Source of the DNA: an uncultured Fidelibacterota bacterium
GTDB lineage: Bacteria > Marinisomatota > Marinisomatia > Marinisomatales > UBA1611
Length of the DNA stretch: 10,057 nucleotides
Assembly: GCA_913041325.1 (NCBI GenBank)
Contig: CAJWHU010000045.1
Location: forward strand, 1-10,057
Reading direction: 5' to 3'
The notes under the pieces are model-generated. The model was not told where the DNA came from and did not search any database. It saw only the letters and a list, made by a program, of their open reading frames with translations. Both the position numbers and the translations under genes were made by a program. Below, one piece after another: positions 6,776 to 10,057 of this stretch (position 1 is its first letter; each line of letters begins with the position of its first letter).

Positions 6776-7389
6776 TGAACATATCTAATCAACTAAAAAC
6801 ACGGTATCCTGTTATAGTGCGAATAACTGCAATTATCGGGATTTCACTAATAATTTTAAATTTTCTGCTTTTTCCAAGATTTACCAATTCTGTTGAATTT
6901 GAGGATATAGAGCAAATAATTATTGAAAACATCGACATACCCCAAACTCAGCAAATCGATAATACACCTCCTCCAGCAAGGCCATCTATACCTGTTCCAT
7001 CGGACGACGAGGACATTGCTGAAGACCTCACATTAGATGAACTAGATTTTGATGATTTTTCTAATCTCGATGCACCACCACCACCACCATCAGGACCCAA
7101 AGTTGTTTTCATCCCGTATGATGACCCGCCAACGGCAATGACCCCTATAAGGCCAATATACCCAGAGATTGCACAAGAAGCCGGGATTGAAGGGGTGGTT
7201 ATAGTCCAGGCCTTTATCGATGATAAAGGTAGAGTCAAAGAAACTTTAATTTTAAAAGGGGTTCCAAATACTGGTCTGGATGAGGCTGCAATGGAAGCAA
7301 TCAGAAAAACGAGATTCAGACCTGCAAAACAACGAGAACGATCTGTGGGAGTTTGGATTTCAATCCCAGTTAATTTTAAACTAAAGTAA
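6775..7389 (+). CDS. tonB: TonB family energy-transducing protein
   Basis: TonB spans the periplasm and passes motor force from ExbB/ExbD to outer-membrane TonB-dependent transporters. The 204-residue protein has an N-terminal membrane anchor (about residues 13-33, VIVRITAIIGISLIILNFLLF), a linker (about 60-110) and a C-terminal TonB domain (about 115-204). The domain has the classic PIRPIYPEIAQEAGIEG block (124-140), the GLDEAAMEAIRKTRFRPA helix region (167-184) and the final VWISIPVNFKL strand. The linker is proline-containing (PPPARP, then five prolines from five CCA codons at 7075-7089), but its centre (residues 77-99) is strongly acidic, with 12 Asp/Glu in 23 residues, instead of the Lys-Pro repeats of E. 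coli TonB. The ATG overlaps the exbD stop as TAATG, which implies translational coupling. It is the last gene of the plus-strand cluster and converges on sdhB. Confidence 0.93.
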   Translation: MNISNQLKTRYPVIVRITAIIGISLIILNFLLFPRFTNSVEFEDIEQIIIENIDIPQTQQIDNTPPPARPSIPVPSDDEDIAEDLTLDELDFDDFSNLDAPPPPPSGPKVVFIPYDDPPTAMTPIRPIYPEIAQEAGIEGVVIVQAFIDDKGRVKETLILKGVPNTGLDEAAMEAIRKTRFRPAKQRERSVGVWISIPVNFKLK

Positions 7390-7413
7390 GATCACGTTTT
7401 TTTAAATAATGGG

Positions 7414-8166
7414 TCATCCTTTAATATTGGATAAGTTGTATTCTAAATTCATTCTTCTAATATACTGAAGCGATATCTCTTTAGGGCATTCAGCTTCACA
7501 GGCACCCGTATTTGTACAATGCCCAAAACCTTCTTCATCCATTTTAGATACCATTTTCTTTGCCCTCTCTTCTCTCTCTGGCTGACCTTGAGGTAAAAGT
7601 GCTAGCTGTGATATTTTTGCTGATACAAACAGACTAGCTGAGGCATTTTTACATGATGCAACACAGGCCCCACATCCTATACATGCAGCAGCGTCAAATG
7701 CCTCCTCAGCAACACTTTTCGGGATAGGTATTGCATTACCATCTGGTGCGCTACCAGTGTTGACTGAAACATAACCACCAGATTGAATGATTCTGTCAAA
7801 AGAGGATCTATCAACTACCAAGTCTTTTATGACAGGGAATGCTTTTGCTCTCCAAGGCTCGATTGTAATGCTTTCACCGCTCTTAAAATGACGCATGTGT
7901 AATTGACAAGTTGTAGTACCTCTCATCGGCCCATGCGGTCTTCCATTAATAACCATAGAGCACATTCCACATATTCCTTCTCTACAGTCATGATCAAAAG
8001 CAACCGGTTCTTTGCCTTCTTCTACTAATCTCTCATTTAATACATCTAGCATTTCAAGAAAAGACATGTGGGTATTGAGATTGTTTAACTCATATGACTT
8101 AAAGCTCCCAGATTCATTTGGAGATTTTTGTCGCCATATATTTAATGTAAGTTTTAAATCCGCCAT
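7414..8166 (-). CDS. sdhB: Succinate dehydrogenase/fumarate reductase iron-sulfur subunit
   Basis: This subunit relays electrons from the flavoprotein to the membrane quinone site in complex II. The 250-residue protein carries all three cluster motifs. The [2Fe-2S] ligands are Cys61, Cys66, Cys69 and Cys87 (in [10 protein letters not shown] and TTTCQLH). The second half has [11 protein letters not shown] (Cys162, 165, 168, 172) and [12 protein letters not shown] (Cys217, 223, 227). By family knowledge these build the [4Fe-4S] cluster (162, 165, 168, 227) and the [3Fe-4S] cluster (172, 217, 223). Sequence style ([26 protein letters not shown]) fits the B-type enzymes of Bacteroidetes, Chlorobi and relatives, usually paired with a single diheme cytochrome b. 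The start ATG lies 1 nt after the sdhA stop, with an AAAGGAG site (8184-8178) inside the end of sdhA, so the two are co-transcribed and coupled. Direction (succinate oxidation or fumarate reduction) cannot be read from sequence; Sdh is likelier for an aerobe. Confidence 0.96.
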   Translation of the reverse strand: MADLKLTLNIWRQKSPNESGSFKSYELNNLNTHMSFLEMLDVLNERLVEEGKEPVAFDHDCREGICGMCSMVINGRPHGPMRGTTTCQLHMRHFKSGESITIEPWRAKAFPVIKDLVVDRSSFDRIIQSGGYVSVNTGSAPDGNAIPIPKSVAEEAFDAAACIGCGACVASCKNASASLFVSAKISQLALLPQGQPEREERAKKMVSKMDEEGFGHCTNTGACEAECPKEISLQYIRRMNLEYNLSNIKG

Positions 8167-8167
8167 T

Positions 8168-10057
8168 TTATTTATAACTCCTTTGAGTTGGGGTCACAGT
8201 CTTAAAATCTAAATCTTCTTTGTGTAAAATAGGTGGCCTATCAACACCCTTAAACTCCCATGTGGACGCAAAAGCATAATTTTCATCATCTCTGCGAGCC
8301 TCGCCTTCTTTTGTTTGATACTCTTCCCTAAAATGCCCCCCACAAGATTCTTCTCTTTCCAAAGCATCTCTCATCATTAGTTCTCCCAACTCAAAAAAAT
8401 CTGCTACCCTACCCGCTTTATCTAGTTCAGGATTGTACGTTATATCATCACCAGGAACCTTTACATCTTTCCAAAAGTCCTCACGGAGAGACTTAATACT
8501 TGAAATAGCATTATTCAAGCTAGTTTTATTTCTTGACATACCACAGTAATCCCAAACAATTTTTCCAAGATCCCTATGAAAACTTTCTACGGATCGACTT
8601 CCTTTGTTTTGAAGCAGAGATTTATTTTTTTCTACTGCAATATTTTCAGATTCAGAGAAAGATTCGTGAGAGGTGGGAATTGGTTTTGTTTGAATATCTT
8701 CTGATAAATATTTGCCAATTGTGTATGGCAACACAAAATATCCGTCGGCTAATCCTTGCATTAAAGCTGATGCCCCTAATCTATTTGCTCCATGATCTGA
8801 GAAATTACATTCTCCAATTGCATACAAACCTGGAATGGTTGTCATCAAATCGTAGTCAACCCACAGTCCGCCCATAGTATAATGGACCGCTGGAAAAATT
8901 CGCATCGGTGTTTCATAAGGATTATCACCAGTTATTTTTTCGTACATAGCAAATAGATTCCCATATCTTGCAGATACAACATCCCTGCCCAATCTTTTTA
9001 TCGCATCTTCAAAATCTAGATATACTGCTAAACCAGTATCGCCTACACCAAAACCTTGATCGCATCTCTCTTTAGCCGCCCTAGATGCAACATCTCTAGG
9101 CACGAGGTTACCGAATGCTGGATATCTCCTTTCTAAATAGTAGTCTCTCTCTTCTTCAGGGATTTGGGTTGGAGGTCTTTTATCTCCTTTTGTTTTAGGA
9201 ACCCAAATCCGACCATCATTTCTTAACGACTCAGACATTAGGGTTAGCTTAGACTGGTAATCTCCAGATACTGGTATACAAGTCGGATGAATTTGGGTAA
9301 AGCATGGATTTGAAAAAGCAGCGCCCTGCTTGTAAGCTTTCCATGCAGCCGTAACATTGCTTCCCATAGCATTTGTTGAAAGATAATAAACGTTACCATA
9401 GCCACCAGTGGCTAGCACTACTGCATGCCCAAAATGCCTTGTAAATTCACCAGTCAAGAGGTTTCTAGCGATAATGCCTCGTGCTTTACCATCTATTTTG
9501 ACTACATCAATCATCTCATGTCGGTTATACATCTCAATATTTCCTTTGGAAATTTGTCTACTTAAGGCGCTGTATGCGCCAAGTAGAAGCTGTTGCCCCG
9601 TTTGCCCTCTAGCATAGAAAGTCCTAGAAACCTGAACACCACCAAAAGATCTATTATCTAGAGTTCCTCCATACTCTCTCGCAAAGGGAACCCCTTGAGC
9701 CACACATTGGTCAATTATATTTGAGCTGACCTCGGCCAACCTATAAACATTCGCTTCACGAGACCGATAGTCACCCCCTTTTATAGTATCATAGAAGAGC
9801 CTGTAAACCGAATCTCCGTCGTTTTGATAATTTTTTGCTGCATTTATTCCGCCCTGAGCAGCTATTGAATGTGCTCTTCTTGGGCTATCTTGAAAACAAA
9901 AAGATTTAACTCTATATCCCATTTCTGCAAGAGAGGATGCAGCTGACGCACCAGCCAGTCCTGTTCCAACGACGATGACTTGAAGGTGTCTTTTATTTGC
10001 TGGACTTACGAGGGGCACGCTGGATTTATAATTTTCCCATTTATCCTCAAGAGGCCC
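8168..10057 (-). CDS. sdhA: Succinate dehydrogenase/fumarate reductase flavoprotein subunit (5' end beyond right edge)
   Basis: This is the catalytic FAD subunit of complex II, which interconverts succinate and fumarate. The frame is open to the window edge, giving 629 visible residues that begin [19 protein letters not shown]. This matches the N-terminus of Bacteroidetes-type SdhA, so only about ten residues are missing. The GTG at 10018 is an internal valine and not the start. Numbering is from the first visible residue. The FAD-binding GTGLAG lies at 31-36. The covalent flavin histidine is His63 in [11 protein letters not shown]. Catalytic-site elements are QIHPT (His257), VPRDVASR (the expected catalytic Arg at 321) and VHYTMGG (His392). 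The second FAD motif is [20 protein letters not shown] (414-433). The C-terminal helical domain ends with the [17 protein letters not shown] block typical of this type. No broken or missing key residue is seen. The cytochrome b gene is expected upstream, outside the window. Confidence 0.96.
   Translation of the reverse strand, partial: GPLEDKWENYKSSVPLVSPANKRHLQVIVVGTGLAGASAASSLAEMGYRVKSFCFQDSPRRAHSIAAQGGINAAKNYQNDGDSVYRLFYDTIKGGDYRSREANVYRLAEVSSNIIDQCVAQGVPFAREYGGTLDNRSFGGVQVSRTFYARGQTGQQLLLGAYSALSRQISKGNIEMYNRHEMIDVVKIDGKARGIIARNLLTGEFTRHFGHAVVLATGGYGNVYYLSTNAMGSNVTAAWKAYKQGAAFSNPCFTQIHPTCIPVSGDYQSKLTLMSESLRNDGRIWVPKTKGDKRPPTQIPEEERDYYLERRYPAFGNLVPRDVASRAAKERCDQGFGVGDTGLAVYLDFEDAIKRLGRDVVSARYGNLFAMYEKITGDNPYETPMRIFPAVHYTMGGLWVDYDLMTTIPGLYAIGECNFSDHGANRLGASALMQGLADGYFVLPYTIGKYLSEDIQTKPIPTSHESFSESENIAVEKNKSLLQNKGSRSVESFHRDLGKIVWDYCGMSRNKTSLNNAISSIKSLREDFWKDVKVPGDDITYNPELDKAGRVADFFELGELMMRDALEREESCGGHFREEYQTKEGEARRDDENYAFASTWEFKGVDRPPILHKEDLDFKTVTPTQRSYK

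Noticed and set aside
7074..7090. (CCA)5 trinucleotide run as a possible contingency repeat
   Set aside because: It is short, in frame, and encodes the polyproline part of the TonB linker; length change would not shift the frame.
6948..7238. Minus-strand open frame of 96 codons
   Set aside because: It is antisense to tonB. Its glycine and serine runs are simply the reverse of the proline and Asp/Glu codons of the TonB linker.
7390..7413. Terminator between convergent tonB and sdhB
   Set aside because: There is a T run at about 7397-7403, but I could find no stem before it on either strand in this 24-nt junction.
8533..8877. Plus-strand open frame of 114 codons
   Set aside because: It is antisense to sdhA, which has intact family motifs through this stretch; the shadow has no family signature.
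1..10057. CRISPR array, tRNA, rRNA, insertion sequence or phage module
   Set aside because: I saw no regularly spaced repeats, RNA gene signatures, transposase or integrase motifs, or terminal inverted repeats. The window is explained by chromosomal housekeeping and envelope genes.

Overview
The window looks like ordinary chromosomal DNA from a Gram-negative bacterium with an AT-rich genome. Envelope-energising genes (ExbB, two ExbD proteins, TonB), a secreted FG-GAP-like protein and a B-type succinate dehydrogenase/fumarate reductase point to the Bacteroidetes/Chlorobi/Marinimicrobia side of the tree. A marine Marinimicrobia (SAR406)-like lineage is my best guess, but this is an inference from gene style and not a measured placement. 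I saw no mobile element, CRISPR array, tRNA or rRNA.

Layout. Positions 1-2505 (minus) hold the first 835 codons of a large secreted protein of unknown function. It has two FG-GAP/VCBS-like calcium-loop motifs near its N-terminus and a long acidic, Pro/Ser/Thr-rich tail that runs off the left edge. Positions 2506-2762 are a divergent intergenic region with one candidate promoter on each strand and short inverted repeats. Positions 2763-7389 (plus) hold six genes in a row: an unrecognised exported protein, a membrane-anchored S41 C-terminal processing protease with a PDZ domain, exbB, exbD, a second exbD and tonB. The last four are packed with gaps of 12 and 2 nt and a 1-nt overlap and form one transcription unit. 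A weak AU-only hairpin with a short T tail lies between the protease and exbB, so the first two genes may be partly uncoupled from the Ton genes. Positions 7414-10057 (minus) hold sdhB and sdhA, convergent with tonB. sdhA lacks its first few codons at the right edge, and its cytochrome b partner probably lies just beyond.

How they work together. ExbB/ExbD form the proton-driven inner-membrane motor and TonB carries the force to outer-membrane transporters. The S41 protease probably trims or degrades envelope proteins in the periplasm. The unknown exported protein in front of it could be a substrate or partner, which is a guess from position. SdhAB oxidises succinate (or reduces fumarate) at the membrane and feeds the quinone pool that sustains the proton gradient the Ton motor uses. 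No clearly new system is visible. The most open questions are the large left-edge protein, the unknown exported protein beside the protease, and the acidic linker of TonB.
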